Assembly: GCA_051208045.1 (NCBI GenBank)
Contig: JBPJFY010000001.1
Coordinates: 372,001 to 436,000 of the forward strand
DNA length: 64,000 nt
Source: LZORAL124-50-18 sp051208045
GTDB lineage: Bacteria > Pseudomonadota > Gammaproteobacteria > Pseudomonadales > Oleiphilaceae
Direction of reading: 5' to 3'
Notes under the pieces: generated by a model
Database searches by the model: none
What the model was told of the DNA's origin: nothing
Seen by the model: only the letters and a program-made list of their open reading frames with translations
Position numbers and translations under genes: made by a program
Part shown: one piece after another, positions 1 through 8,309 of the stretch
Layout of the letters: each line of letters begins with the position of its first letter
Numbering within the stretch: the stretch's first letter is position 1

Positions 1-278
1 GCGGAGTTGTCTATGGCAATGACTCGTGTACCATCGATCTGCTTCAACCCGTGACGCATGGCCAGCGTGGAAGCGCCGAGCGAACAGCCGAGGTCATAGG
101 TTTGCGTGCCGGCCTGGGCATACCGAGCGGTAATCACTTCAATCATCGGAATAATCGTGGTGTAACCGGGTACCGAGCGCCGGATCATGTCCGGGAATAC
201 GCGCGCGACGGCGTCGTCAAAGGCGAAGTCGGCGACGGCTTGGGCAGGTTTGGCGTAGAGATCGTCTCGTTCAGTCAT
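1..278 (-). CDS. cmoA: Carboxy-S-adenosyl-L-methionine synthase, N-terminal part
   Basis: The reverse strand from 278 to the window edge encodes about 92 residues beginning MTERDDLYAKPAQAVADF. It continues through FPDMIRRSVPGY and YDLGCSLGAST, the SAM-binding glycine motif, to IAIDNSA. This matches the start of CmoA, which makes carboxy-SAM from SAM and prephenate for wobble-uridine (cmo5U34) modification of tRNA. The remaining roughly 60 percent of the protein lies outside the window. The start codon follows the stop of a small membrane protein by a few bases, so the two are probably co-transcribed. Family assignment is from remembered conserved motifs; confidence is high despite truncation. 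Confidence 0.9.
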   Translation of the reverse strand, partial: MTERDDLYAKPAQAVADFAFDDAVARVFPDMIRRSVPGYTTIIPMIEVITARYAQAGTQTYDLGCSLGASTLAMRHGLKQIDGTRVIAIDNS

Positions 279-284
279 TGGCGT

Positions 285-635
285 TTACTGCGCTGTTTCA
301 AACGTGGGCTGGCACAGGATCGGTCGGTTTTTATAGTCCACGATGAGTGCGCGCATCTCCGTCTGAGTACTGCTTTGGAAGATGATGAGCCCTTCCTGGC
401 AGTGCGCTTCGATCACCGGTGCTTTGGTGGAAAGCCGATGGCTTTCGCCAGCCTGCAGCAGAATGCCTTTGTATTCCGCCACCTGAAAGGCATCACCGGT
501 CTCCGTATGTTTGATTTTACCCATCAGTTCCAGCGCTACCACGGTGAGAATCAGCGTGATCACGGCAGTACCAATGAGGAGGTTGATGGGCAGGCCCGGT
601 GTCTTTCCCTGTGCGTGAGAGTATTCTTGTGCCAC
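285..635 (-). CDS. Small single-pass membrane protein, unknown function
   Basis: A 116-residue protein read from a GTG at 635, chosen because a GGA-rich ribosome site sits about 7 bases upstream and because it starts just after the stop of srkA. The same frame stays open upstream, but that extension would lie inside srkA. It has a short polar N-terminus, one hydrophobic segment near residues 17-40 (LLIGTAVITLILTVVALELM) and a soluble tail of about 75 residues with two cysteines. I do not recognise a family. It sits between srkA and cmoA and is likely in the same leftward transcript. It could be a small envelope protein; no function is assigned. Confidence 0.6.
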   Translation of the reverse strand: MAQEYSHAQGKTPGLPINLLIGTAVITLILTVVALELMGKIKHTETGDAFQVAEYKGILLQAGESHRLSTKAPVIEAHCQEGLIIFQSSTQTEMRALIVDYKNRPILCQPTFETAQ

Positions 636-663
636 GAGTTTTTCCGTTAATGAGGTAATTCTG

Positions 664-1656
664 TTAGTTAAGCAGTTTAAGCGGGGGCTCTTGAAGCGCA
701 GATTGCTGCTCGCGGAGTTCCAGAATGTGTTCCGACCAGTACCGTTGTGTGTTAAACCAGGGAAAATGGTGCGGGAATGCCGGGTCGGTCCAGCGTTTTG
801 CCAGCCAGGCCGCATAGTTCATGATCCTGAGCGTGCGAAGGGTTTCGATCAGCGATAGCTCCGCAGGATTGAAGTCATGAAATTCCTGGTAGCCTTCGAT
901 CAGTTCGGAAATCTGTTTGGTGCAAGTCATCCGGTCCCCGCACAGGAGTAGCCAGAGATCCTGAATGGCGGGCCCGTTTTTGCAATCATCGAAATCAACG
1001 AAATAGTGCTGCTCATCCCGACAGAGAATGTTGCCGGCATGGCAATCGCCGTGCAATCGTAGCGTGGGCAGATTCGGGAACGGCGCAAGTGCCTGCGTCA
1101 TGCGGCCTATCAGATCTGCCACGGTGGACGTATAGGCGGGCATCAGGTCACCCGGAATAAAGTGGTGCTCGGTGAGCCATTGGGTGCTTTCCCGAGCTTC
1201 TGTCAATACATCCAGTGTGGTGCGGTGGTCAAAGGGTCGGGTCGCGCCACAGGCATGCATTCGCCCGACATAGCGGCCAATGGCAAACAGGCTGTCCATG
1301 TCTTCCAGTTCGGGCGTGCGTCCGCCTTTTCGCGGGAACACCGCAAACAGGAAACCTTCGTAGTCATGCAATGTGGTGTCGTTAATCCGTTGCGGGGTCA
1401 CTACGGGGATCTCCAGCGCAGCCAGCTCCTCCAGAAAACGGTGTTCTTCCAGAATCTGCGCGGCATTCCAGCGACCCGGGCGGTAGAACTTCACCACCAC
1501 CGGTGTGTCCGCTTCAATACCCACTTGATAAACGCGGTTTTCGTAGCTGTTGAGCGCCAGAATGCGGGCGTCTGTCCACAACCCGGTGGATTCGACAGCG
1601 TTTAAGACCGTGTCCGGTGTCAGGCGGTCGTAAGGGTGCGCTTCGTTGGTTGACAT
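664..1656 (-). CDS. srkA: Stress response kinase A (YihE/RdoA-type protein kinase)
   Basis: This 330-residue protein (E. coli SrkA is 328) carries the aminoglycoside-phosphotransferase/HSK2 kinase fold. It shows a catalytic loop LHGDCHAGNILC with the catalytic Asp and Asn, followed by the metal-binding FVDFDDC. The ATP-site lysine lies in VVVKFYRPGRW. SrkA is a cytosolic Ser/Thr kinase that counteracts envelope-stress and MazF-linked death. The ATG at 1656 is preferred to a GTG four codons upstream because it matches the family's usual length; neither has a clear ribosome site. It is divergent from the DoxX gene and leads a leftward group with the small membrane protein and cmoA. Confidence 0.92.
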   Translation of the reverse strand: MSTNEAHPYDRLTPDTVLNAVESTGLWTDARILALNSYENRVYQVGIEADTPVVVKFYRPGRWNAAQILEEHRFLEELAALEIPVVTPQRINDTTLHDYEGFLFAVFPRKGGRTPELEDMDSLFAIGRYVGRMHACGATRPFDHRTTLDVLTEARESTQWLTEHHFIPGDLMPAYTSTVADLIGRMTQALAPFPNLPTLRLHGDCHAGNILCRDEQHYFVDFDDCKNGPAIQDLWLLLCGDRMTCTKQISELIEGYQEFHDFNPAELSLIETLRTLRIMNYAAWLAKRWTDPAFPHHFPWFNTQRYWSEHILELREQQSALQEPPLKLLN

Positions 1657-1745
1657 GAGTGTATTCACATTGCAGAAATCAGGCGTGATAGTATCATGAT
1701 TTGAGCCACAACAAGAGCGTCTCTGTCTGAAGGAATGATTCCCCT

Positions 1746-2153
1746 ATGAAAGTCTTGCCTGCCAATCAGTTTGCGTTGCTGCTCGGTCGTCTGCTCATTG
1801 CAGCACTCTTTGTGCTGGAGGGTATCCAAAAAATGGCCAACTATGAACCTACACAGATCTACATGAGTCTGATGGGGTTGCCGGCGAGTGCCTTACCCTG
1901 GGTGATTCTCCTGGAAGTGCTGGGTGGGATCTTCATCGTGCTGGGCGTGTTCACCCGCGTCACCAGCCTGCTGTTCGTGGGATTTTGCCTGTTAACCGCT
2001 TTGTTTTTTCATACGGATTTTTCACACCCGATTGAAGTCTCCAGTTTTTTCAAGAACTTTGCGATAGCCGGGGGCTTTTTGTTTTTGTACGTGGCCGGGC
2101 CGGGTGACTATAGTGTTAGTCATTGGATCAACAGTAAAAAGAGCACAACATGA
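1746..2153 (+). CDS. DoxX family membrane protein
   Basis: A 135-residue protein with four hydrophobic segments (about residues 10-28, 50-70, 73-90 and 105-120), typical of DoxX/YphA-like integral membrane proteins. The N-terminal LLLGRLLIAALFVLEGIQKM, with an arginine in helix 1, is characteristic. A good ribosome site (GAAGGAA) precedes the ATG. The stop overlaps the ATG of the following short-chain dehydrogenase, so the two are translationally coupled. Family members are linked to redox or thiol stress, but the biochemical role is not established, and I infer none beyond an inner-membrane location. Confidence 0.85.
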   Translation: MKVLPANQFALLLGRLLIAALFVLEGIQKMANYEPTQIYMSLMGLPASALPWVILLEVLGGIFIVLGVFTRVTSLLFVGFCLLTALFFHTDFSHPIEVSSFFKNFAIAGGFLFLYVAGPGDYSVSHWINSKKSTT

Positions 2154-2974
2154 AATCATTCAAGAATAAAAAAGTGGTGATCACGGGCGCAGGATCGGGT
2201 TTGGGGCAGGCACTTGCGTTGCGTTTTTCAAAGGAAGGTGCGGATCTGGCCCTGGCGGATATCAACGAAGCCAGCGTGGCGCTAACGGTGAGTCGGCTGG
2301 ATAGAAATGTGGGGCGGGTTTTTCAGTGTGCTCTGGATGTCAGTGATCGAGAGGCTGTGTATCAGTTTGCGGAAGACGCGCACGGCGCACTTGGTGGTGT
2401 GGATATTGTGATCAACAATGCGGGGGTAGCGCTCTCTGAGACCGTCGAAGACACGGCTTATGAGGATTTCGAATGGGTGATGAATATTAACTTTTGGGGC
2501 GTGGTCTACGGCTCTAAAGCCTTTCTGCCTTACCTTAAGCAGTCAAATGAAGCCTATGTCGTGAACATTTCCAGCATTTTTGGTTTGATTGGTGTACCGA
2601 CGCAGGCGGCCTACAACGCCAGCAAGTTTGCGGTGCGCGGATTTACAGAAGCGTTTCGGCAGGAGTTGGCTGGCACCACCGTTACGCCAATCTGTGTGCA
2701 TCCGGGCGGCCTGAAAACCAACATAGCGGCCAGTGCGCGTTTCTACAAAGGCATGGATGGCTCCTCGGATCGCGATGAGGCCATGGCGCATTTTGACCAT
2801 CATGCCCGCACCACCCCCGACAAAGCGGCCAAGACCATCATTGACGGCATACGTAAACACGATAAGCGTGTGTTGATTGGGTATGATGCCCGCTTGATTG
2901 ATCTGGTGCAAAGACTGCTACCGGTCAAATATGATGGAATTATGAAACGGCTCATTGGCCAGCGCATGGTGTGA
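2150..2974 (+). CDS. Short-chain dehydrogenase/reductase (SDR)
   Basis: A 274-residue classical SDR. The NAD(P)-binding motif TGAGSGLG is at residues 12-19 and NNAG at 89-92. The catalytic serine is at about 141-142, and YxxxK falls at Tyr155-Lys159 (YNASK). The acidic residue after strand 2 (ALADINE) suggests NAD(H) rather than NADP(H), which is inference. A C-terminal extension of about 60 residues beyond the core resembles acetoin-dehydrogenase-like SDRs that act on lipophilic alcohols or ketones. It overlaps the DoxX stop by four bases. The substrate is unknown; oxidation of a lipid-derived alcohol would fit the locus but is not shown. Confidence 0.88.
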   Translation: MKSFKNKKVVITGAGSGLGQALALRFSKEGADLALADINEASVALTVSRLDRNVGRVFQCALDVSDREAVYQFAEDAHGALGGVDIVINNAGVALSETVEDTAYEDFEWVMNINFWGVVYGSKAFLPYLKQSNEAYVVNISSIFGLIGVPTQAAYNASKFAVRGFTEAFRQELAGTTVTPICVHPGGLKTNIAASARFYKGMDGSSDRDEAMAHFDHHARTTPDKAAKTIIDGIRKHDKRVLIGYDARLIDLVQRLLPVKYDGIMKRLIGQRMV

Positions 2975-3069
2975 ACCTGAGGTATTCTGCTTCCTCCGTG
3001 CTCAGCCGCCGTGCACGCAGTGCGACAGGGAATCTGTCGTGGTAGGTAAACGATTGTGTAGGTTGGCTT

Positions 3070-4179
3070 TTGGATAAGTACCATATTGATACCGCCATCA
3101 TCGGTGCTGGCGTGGTGGGCATGGCAGTGGCGGCAAAACTGGCCGTGTCCGGTCGTCGCGTCTTCGTGCTCGAACGGCATGACAGTTTTGGCATGGAAAC
3201 CTCGTCCCGTAACAGCGAAGTGATCCATGCGGGCATTTATTATCCCGATCACAGCCTGAAAGCACGCTTGTGCGTGGCGGGAAAGCAGCAACTGTACGCG
3301 TATTGCGAGCGGCGTGGCGTACCTTTTCGCCGTTGTGGCAAGCTCATTGTGGCGACTGCTCAGGATCAGCTGCCCAAGCTGGCAGAGATTTTCGATCAGG
3401 GCCACAGAAATGGTGTGGTGGACTTGGAGCGCTGGGCGGCGACACAGGTCAAAGGCCGGTTCCCCGGGTTGGTTGCGCAGGAAGCCCTGTGGTCTCCCTC
3501 CACCGGTATCATTGACTCCCACGCGCTGATGCGAGCGCTGCAAGAGGATGCAGCTGCCGGGCAGGCAGAGTTTCTGTTCAAGCACGAGGTGTTGCGGGGC
3601 AATTTTTACCCGAATGTGATGGATCTGGAAGTGCGGGGCCCTGATGGCGTCGTGTTTCTGCTTTCCTGCAAGGAAGTGATCAATTGTGGCGGACTGCAGG
3701 CACTGACGTGGGTAACGCGTTCCAGTGGCATTTTTCTCGATGACCTGCCTGCGCCCTGTTATGCGAAAGGCAACTATTTCACACTGGCCGGGCGCGCACC
3801 GTTTGATGCACTGGTGTATCCGGTACCTGAGCCGGGCGGCCTGGGTGTCCACCTGACCCTGGATTTGGCCGGGCAGGCCCGCTTTGGCCCGGATGTGGAA
3901 TGGGTTGACCAACCGGACTATCAGGTGAGCGACGCCTCGTTGGAAAAATTTTACGCAGAAGTTCGTAAGTACTGGCCGGCATTGCCGGATCATGCGCTGC
4001 AAGCCGGGTATTGCGGCATTCGCCCGAAGTTAATGCGAGAAGGCGTGCTGTTAAATGATTTCGTTATTCAGCAGGAAAGCGATCAGGGATTACCCGGATT
4101 TATCAACCTGCTGGGGATAGAGTCTCCGGGATTAACATGCTGTCTCGCCTTGGCAGACGAAGTGGTGGCTCGGTTGTGA
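3070..4179 (+). CDS. FAD-dependent oxidoreductase, LhgO-like (L-2-hydroxyglutarate oxidase family)
   Basis: A 369-residue flavoprotein starting at a TTG codon. The N-terminal dinucleotide fold is IIGAGVVG (residues 10-17) followed by an acidic LERHDSFG. The substrate-domain signature SSRNSEVIHAGIYYP is shared with L-2-hydroxyglutarate dehydrogenase/oxidase, and the C-terminal LLGIESPGLTCCLALA closes the FAD site. E. coli LhgO (about 422 residues) is longer, so the present protein belongs to a shorter subgroup of the DAO family. Substrate identity is inferred from the motif only. It stands alone, 95 bases after the SDR gene and ahead of an unrelated secreted protein. Confidence 0.8.
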   Translation: MDKYHIDTAIIGAGVVGMAVAAKLAVSGRRVFVLERHDSFGMETSSRNSEVIHAGIYYPDHSLKARLCVAGKQQLYAYCERRGVPFRRCGKLIVATAQDQLPKLAEIFDQGHRNGVVDLERWAATQVKGRFPGLVAQEALWSPSTGIIDSHALMRALQEDAAAGQAEFLFKHEVLRGNFYPNVMDLEVRGPDGVVFLLSCKEVINCGGLQALTWVTRSSGIFLDDLPAPCYAKGNYFTLAGRAPFDALVYPVPEPGGLGVHLTLDLAGQARFGPDVEWVDQPDYQVSDASLEKFYAEVRKYWPALPDHALQAGYCGIRPKLMREGVLLNDFVIQQESDQGLPGFINLLGIESPGLTCCLALADEVVARL

Positions 4180-4293
4180 GCATGCGGCCGCGCAAAACGT
4201 ATCCAGATTTTACAGTTGTTTTCATCGTGTAGCCGCGCTTTGTGGTTAGAATGTGCGCCAAATTTTATCACCTTGTAATTGAATGGTTAGCGC

Positions 4294-4956
4294 ATGAAAA
4301 AAACGTTGTTAAGTATGCTCACACTCGGACTTTTCACCTCGGCGGCTCAGGCGACCCTGTTGAAAAATGGTGACTTTGAAGTTAATCCACTCGCACCGAA
4401 TCGCTCCTGGAGCGTGTTTGATGCGATTGATGGATGGGTTACCACGTCTGGCAGTGGCATTGAGGTGCAGCGTAACACGATTGTCCGTGCCCATTCCGGG
4501 AATTACTACATTGAGCTCGACTCTCATGCGAAGCGCGACAGTGGGTTGGCCAGTAACAGTGCCATGACGCAGAGCGTTACTACCGTCGCCGGGCAACGTT
4601 ATGAATTGAGTTTTTTCTATCTGCCCCGCACCAATAAGGGAAGTAATGACAATGGATTGGGCGTTTTCTGGGACAGTTTTGATAACAACTTTGCGGCCTT
4701 TGATCCGAGCCATCAGGTGTTTAGCATTGAAAACATGAAGCGTAGAGATCTGTCTCAATGGACGCAGTACACCGTCGAGCTGACTGCGACCAGTGACACG
4801 ATGGCGCTGTCTTTCGCCGGGCAGGGAAGGAGCAATACGCTGGGTGCATTTATCGATGATGTGTCCCTGACACCCGTGTCAGCGCCGGGATCACTGGCCC
4901 TCCTGGGTATTGGATTGGCCGGTTTGGGGTGGATGCGTAAAAAGCACACGAGTTAA
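4294..4956 (+). CDS. Secreted protein with PEP-CTERM-like sorting tail
   Basis: This 220-residue protein starts with a clear signal peptide (MKKTLLSMLTLGLFTSAAQA). A DUF642/CBM-like beta-sandwich follows (LLKNGDFEVNP ... IDDVSLTP). The C-terminus has the PEP-CTERM layout: a short motif, a hydrophobic helix of about 17 residues (LALLGIGLAGLGWM) and a basic end (RKKHTS). The motif reads VSAPGS instead of VPEPGS, a variant of the exosortase recognition signal. In the family, such proteins are cleaved by an exosortase and often end up in extracellular polysaccharide. No exosortase gene is in the window. A rho-independent terminator follows directly. Confidence 0.8.
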   Translation: MKKTLLSMLTLGLFTSAAQATLLKNGDFEVNPLAPNRSWSVFDAIDGWVTTSGSGIEVQRNTIVRAHSGNYYIELDSHAKRDSGLASNSAMTQSVTTVAGQRYELSFFYLPRTNKGSNDNGLGVFWDSFDNNFAAFDPSHQVFSIENMKRRDLSQWTQYTVELTATSDTMALSFAGQGRSNTLGAFIDDVSLTPVSAPGSLALLGIGLAGLGWMRKKHTS

Positions 4957-4969
4957 TCGCTTCACCAGG

Positions 4970-5000
4970 CTCAGGGAGTCCCCCCCTCCCTGAGGGCTTT
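4970..5000 (+). terminator. Candidate rho-independent terminator after the PEP-CTERM-like gene
   Basis: A perfect 9-bp stem, CTCAGGGAG (4970-4978) with CTCCCTGAG (4986-4994), has a 7-base C-rich loop and ends in GGCTTT, so the U-tract is short. It lies 14 bases past the stop codon. Confidence 0.6.
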
Positions 5001-5085
5001 GGTTCGGTCAGCAGAAAAAACTTCCCAATGCCGACAGCTCCTTTACAATGTGCGTACTCTACACAAGCAAAGGATCGCTATCTTG

Positions 5086-5568
5086 ATGATATTCAGATAC
5101 TTTTTAACGGCTGTCTGCACCGTGATGCTCGCCGCCTGCACAGCGCAAGATCAACCTGAACTCCGTGTCGTGAACGTCAGCGATGGGGATACGCTGACCG
5201 TAAAAAATAGACAGAACGAAACACAACGCATTCGCCTGGCCTACATTGATGCCCCGGAAAATGCACAGGCATTTGGGGCGAAATCGAAACGAAAACTGGT
5301 TGAACTCTGTGGCCGGGCTAAAGACGCTCAGGTGCGCCAGGTGGATAAGGATCGATACGGTCGTGTTGTTGGTATCGTGCACTGTGATGGCGTAGACGCC
5401 AATGCCGAAATGGTGAAGTCCGGCCTGGCGTGGGTGTATTCTCGCTATGCGCCGAAAGGGAGTCCATTGTTCCACTACGAGGCGCAGGCGAAAAAAGCGA
5501 AACTGGGGTTATGGCAGGAGCCAGCACCGATGCCGCCGTGGGAGTACCGTCGGAAACATCGCCGTTAG
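5086..5568 (+). CDS. Thermonuclease-family (SNase-like) lipoprotein
   Basis: A 160-residue protein starting at ATG 5086, chosen because it gives a lipoprotein signal (MIFRYFLTAVCTVMLAAC) with lipobox LAAC. The frame extends upstream to 4999 without signal character. The mature part is a staphylococcal-nuclease (TNase) fold: VSDGDTLTV, then RLAYIDAPE, whose Arg and Glu match the SNase catalytic R35/E43 spacing, and DRYGRVVG, supplying the third catalytic Arg. It is probably an outer- or inner-membrane-anchored, Ca-dependent nuclease acting on extracellular or periplasmic nucleic acid. Its 3' end meets the convergent EAL-protein gene with a 4-base overlap. Confidence 0.85.
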   Translation: MIFRYFLTAVCTVMLAACTAQDQPELRVVNVSDGDTLTVKNRQNETQRIRLAYIDAPENAQAFGAKSKRKLVELCGRAKDAQVRQVDKDRYGRVVGIVHCDGVDANAEMVKSGLAWVYSRYAPKGSPLFHYEAQAKKAKLGLWQEPAPMPPWEYRRKHRR

Positions 5569-8174
5569 CCGCCATTTTGCTGCTGCCAGTGATGAATCCA
5601 GGGACAAACATCCTCTGCGACCATGGGCTTACCAATGCCGAAGCCCTGACCGATCAGATCGGCTTCTTTCGCCAGCCAGTCCATCAGGATCAAATCTTCG
5701 ATACCCTCAATCACCGTATTTAATCGAAGACTGGTCCCTAAGCGGATGGCGGAGCGCAGTGTGCTTTTGTTGGCATCCAGCTCCTGTACACCGGGGAGCA
5801 GGCTTCGATCAATTTTCAGCTCATTCAGGGGCAGCTGATTGAGCACGGCCAGGGAAGAATAGCCGGTCCCAAAATCATCTAGGGCAAATGTAATGCCGAG
5901 CCGGTTGAGCCGTGTCATGTGCTCAGCAATGGTCTGTATACCTTCAATTGCGCTGGCTTCCGTGATCTCCAGCATAAGCTGGCCCGGGTGAATATGTTGA
6001 CCGAGCATGGATTGTGTCAGGCTGTCGACAAAGTGCGGAGAAAGCAGGTCAAACGGGGAAACATTGATGGACACAGAATACGGATGCCCGGATTCCCGGT
6101 GCAGCACATTGAGGAAATTGAGCGCTTCGCTAAACACAAACAACGACAGCGTGGTGATAACTCCGGCTCGCTCTGCGTGCTGGACAATCAACTCCGGTGA
6201 GATAAATTCGCCCTCCGGGTGCCGCCAACGCAACAGACACTCAAAGCCGGCGATTTTTTTGCTTCGTAGCCATACCTTGGGCTGAAAAACCAGAAAAAGC
6301 TCTTTTCTCGCCAGTGCGCCTTCGATATCCCAGGAAAACTGTCTGGACTCCAGAAAGCTTTGACTGGGCAGAAGATCATAATGTTGCCATCGGGCATAGA
6401 AGGTACACTCCGCGAGGGCATGGGTCGCGAGTGAAATGGTCTCATGCGCTTGCTTTGCTGTGAATGGCACAACCGGTGTCGACGCACTGCCTGCGAAGGG
6501 TTGGAGGGCCCAGAATATGCCGCCAAACGCGTAAGGCTCTCCCAAAGCGGATAACAAGGCTCGCGCATTTTCTGCGTGGCTTTCCAGGCGACTTACCGTT
6601 GCAAACGCAAACACCGGAGTATCAATGGAAGCAATAACCTGTGCGGCATTGGGCCAGGCCTCGGAGACCTCAATATCATCGAAAGTCACCAAATCTGCAC
6701 CAAAGACGTGCTGGACCTCATGAGCGAGGCGGGATGAAAAGTGACGCAGTAATGCGGCGGATTGATCCGGCGTCAGTGTGCATTCGATGTAGGGAAACCG
6801 CTGAATTCGTACTACCCACACCGTCAGGTCTGTCGTGTTCTTTCGATAGGGGTGTTGGGAATGTTGGCTGAGCCATTGTGCAAAGCACTCACGGTTGGGC
6901 AGATGGGTAATGTAGTTCTGTTGCAGCAGGCGGCGTTTTTCGGCTTCTATTTCAAGCCGGGCCGCCTGTTCAACGATGAGTTTTTTTTCGGTCTCTATTT
7001 GGGTTTGTTGTGTGCGTTGAATGTTTCTGCTGAGCGCGTGCGTCAAAATGAGAGAGTTTAATGCAAAACCCCATAGCATGCCGGTGCCCGTGACACCGAA
7101 AGCGGGAATCCGGCCGGTCGCTTCCAGAAGTGACGTGCCGATACCGGCGAGCAAGGGTATTGATGAAACGAGGTAGATCGCGGCATTTGAGTGTCTTTTA
7201 CGATAACACTCAACAGCGATGAAAAAGAGTGCTGTGGGTATGAGCGCAGTGAGTGTGATTGACAATGTGGCTGCCCAAGCTGTATTAATGGGAAACGCCA
7301 CCCAAATGCTCAAAGGGGTTAACGCGATTAGCCGACATAGCTGCATCTTGAACCCTTCGAGCGCCAGAAAGCGGCTGGTGAAAAACACAGCACAAATGAG
7401 ATTGAGACCAATTAACGGGGGCAGGCTGTTATTCAGTGCCGGGTAGTTTGGCCAGAGAAATTGTGCGCTGGCACCGCTCAAAATGAGCTGCACAATGGTG
7501 CCGGCCAGCAGGCTGCCCTGGTACCAGAGATATTGCGCGCGCCGGTAGGCCCAGTACAACAGGGCATTAAGAATAATGGCAAACGCCAGCATGCCGAACA
7601 AAATACTGCGGATGGCGGATGTGGCCCGATCACTCAGGTAAAACGCCTGTGGCTCCCACAGCTCAAAATTGGGGTGTGTGCTTCCCGGGTAGTGCACAAA
7701 CGCGTAGAGCCACTGTGTCGCGGCATCGTCGATACGATACAGTAAGTAGGGGTGAGCAATGGGACGGGTATGAAACGGGCGTTGATCGCCCAACTGTACT
7801 CTGGTTTCCTCGGCGGAAGTCGCGGCATGGATATCCAGTTGGTCGATGTATGCCTGGCGGACCACCAGTAGCGCCGGGGTAGGGCGTGAGGAGGGAAGTT
7901 CCAGTCGAAACCACGCACCAACGCTGTAATAGTCGATCTCTAATCCGCGATGAAAAGGCCGCCACAGATGTTCTTCAATGTCCCGCCAGTGCAGCGGGCC
8001 GGAAGCGTCTGGAACTGGTTGCTTAGACAGTGGAAACACGGACACGGCGAGCGGCACTGCGCCAGCCTGTTTGGGGGACTTGCTCAAGCCCTGATAGATT
8101 CCGAATATAACGAGGCCGACGGTAAACACCACCCAATAAACGGTATAATGTCTGAACCCTGATTGAAGAACCAT
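5565..8174 (-). CDS. 7TMR-DISM membrane protein with degenerate GGDEF and EAL domain (c-di-GMP phosphodiesterase)
   Basis: An 869-residue protein. It has an N-terminal membrane anchor (about 12-28), a periplasmic 7TMR-DISMED2-type sensor (about 45-185) and seven predicted membrane helices (about 187-385). A coiled coil follows (390-420), then a GGDEF-like region with no GGDEF motif, then an EAL domain (about 620-860). The EAL motif reads ECLLRW; the metal-binding Glu is kept. Also present are LEITEA, DDFGTGYSSL, LKIDRS and VIEGIED in place of the usual AEGVET. I infer a c-di-GMP phosphodiesterase switched by a periplasmic ligand, with an inactive cyclase domain. It lies downstream of an orphan solute-binding-protein gene on the same strand. 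Confidence 0.88.
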   Translation of the reverse strand: MVLQSGFRHYTVYWVVFTVGLVIFGIYQGLSKSPKQAGAVPLAVSVFPLSKQPVPDASGPLHWRDIEEHLWRPFHRGLEIDYYSVGAWFRLELPSSRPTPALLVVRQAYIDQLDIHAATSAEETRVQLGDQRPFHTRPIAHPYLLYRIDDAATQWLYAFVHYPGSTHPNFELWEPQAFYLSDRATSAIRSILFGMLAFAIILNALLYWAYRRAQYLWYQGSLLAGTIVQLILSGASAQFLWPNYPALNNSLPPLIGLNLICAVFFTSRFLALEGFKMQLCRLIALTPLSIWVAFPINTAWAATLSITLTALIPTALFFIAVECYRKRHSNAAIYLVSSIPLLAGIGTSLLEATGRIPAFGVTGTGMLWGFALNSLILTHALSRNIQRTQQTQIETEKKLIVEQAARLEIEAEKRRLLQQNYITHLPNRECFAQWLSQHSQHPYRKNTTDLTVWVVRIQRFPYIECTLTPDQSAALLRHFSSRLAHEVQHVFGADLVTFDDIEVSEAWPNAAQVIASIDTPVFAFATVSRLESHAENARALLSALGEPYAFGGIFWALQPFAGSASTPVVPFTAKQAHETISLATHALAECTFYARWQHYDLLPSQSFLESRQFSWDIEGALARKELFLVFQPKVWLRSKKIAGFECLLRWRHPEGEFISPELIVQHAERAGVITTLSLFVFSEALNFLNVLHRESGHPYSVSINVSPFDLLSPHFVDSLTQSMLGQHIHPGQLMLEITEASAIEGIQTIAEHMTRLNRLGITFALDDFGTGYSSLAVLNQLPLNELKIDRSLLPGVQELDANKSTLRSAIRLGTSLRLNTVIEGIEDLILMDWLAKEADLIGQGFGIGKPMVAEDVCPWIHHWQQQNGG

Positions 8175-8243
8175 AATGTAAAGAGACAGCCTGCTTTACA
8201 GTAAGCATAGCTGGTAACTGTCACTTTGGTCAGCGTTAGGGTG

Positions 8244-8297
8244 AGCTTTCAGGAAAAAGCTGAGGCGAGGGGATGCGGCCCAATCGCTGCGTCCCCT
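8244..8297 (-). terminator. Two tandem hairpins between solute-binding protein gene and EAL gene
   Basis: AGGGGA (8268-8273) pairs with TCCCCT (8292-8297), with an inner GCG/CGC pairing. A second hairpin, AGCTTT (8244-8249) with AAAGCT (8256-8261), follows on the minus strand with a run of five T on that strand. Together they may end or attenuate transcription from the solute-binding-protein gene before the EAL gene. Confidence 0.4.
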
Positions 8298-8309
8298 AAG
8301 TGGACAGGT

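Noticed and set aside
51..650. 199-codon open frame on the plus strand
   Set aside because: It is antisense to cmoA and the small membrane protein and has no ribosome site or domain.
2800..4002. 400-codon open frame on the minus strand
   Set aside because: It is antisense to the LhgO-like oxidase and part of the SDR gene, both with clear motifs; the translation has no domain features.
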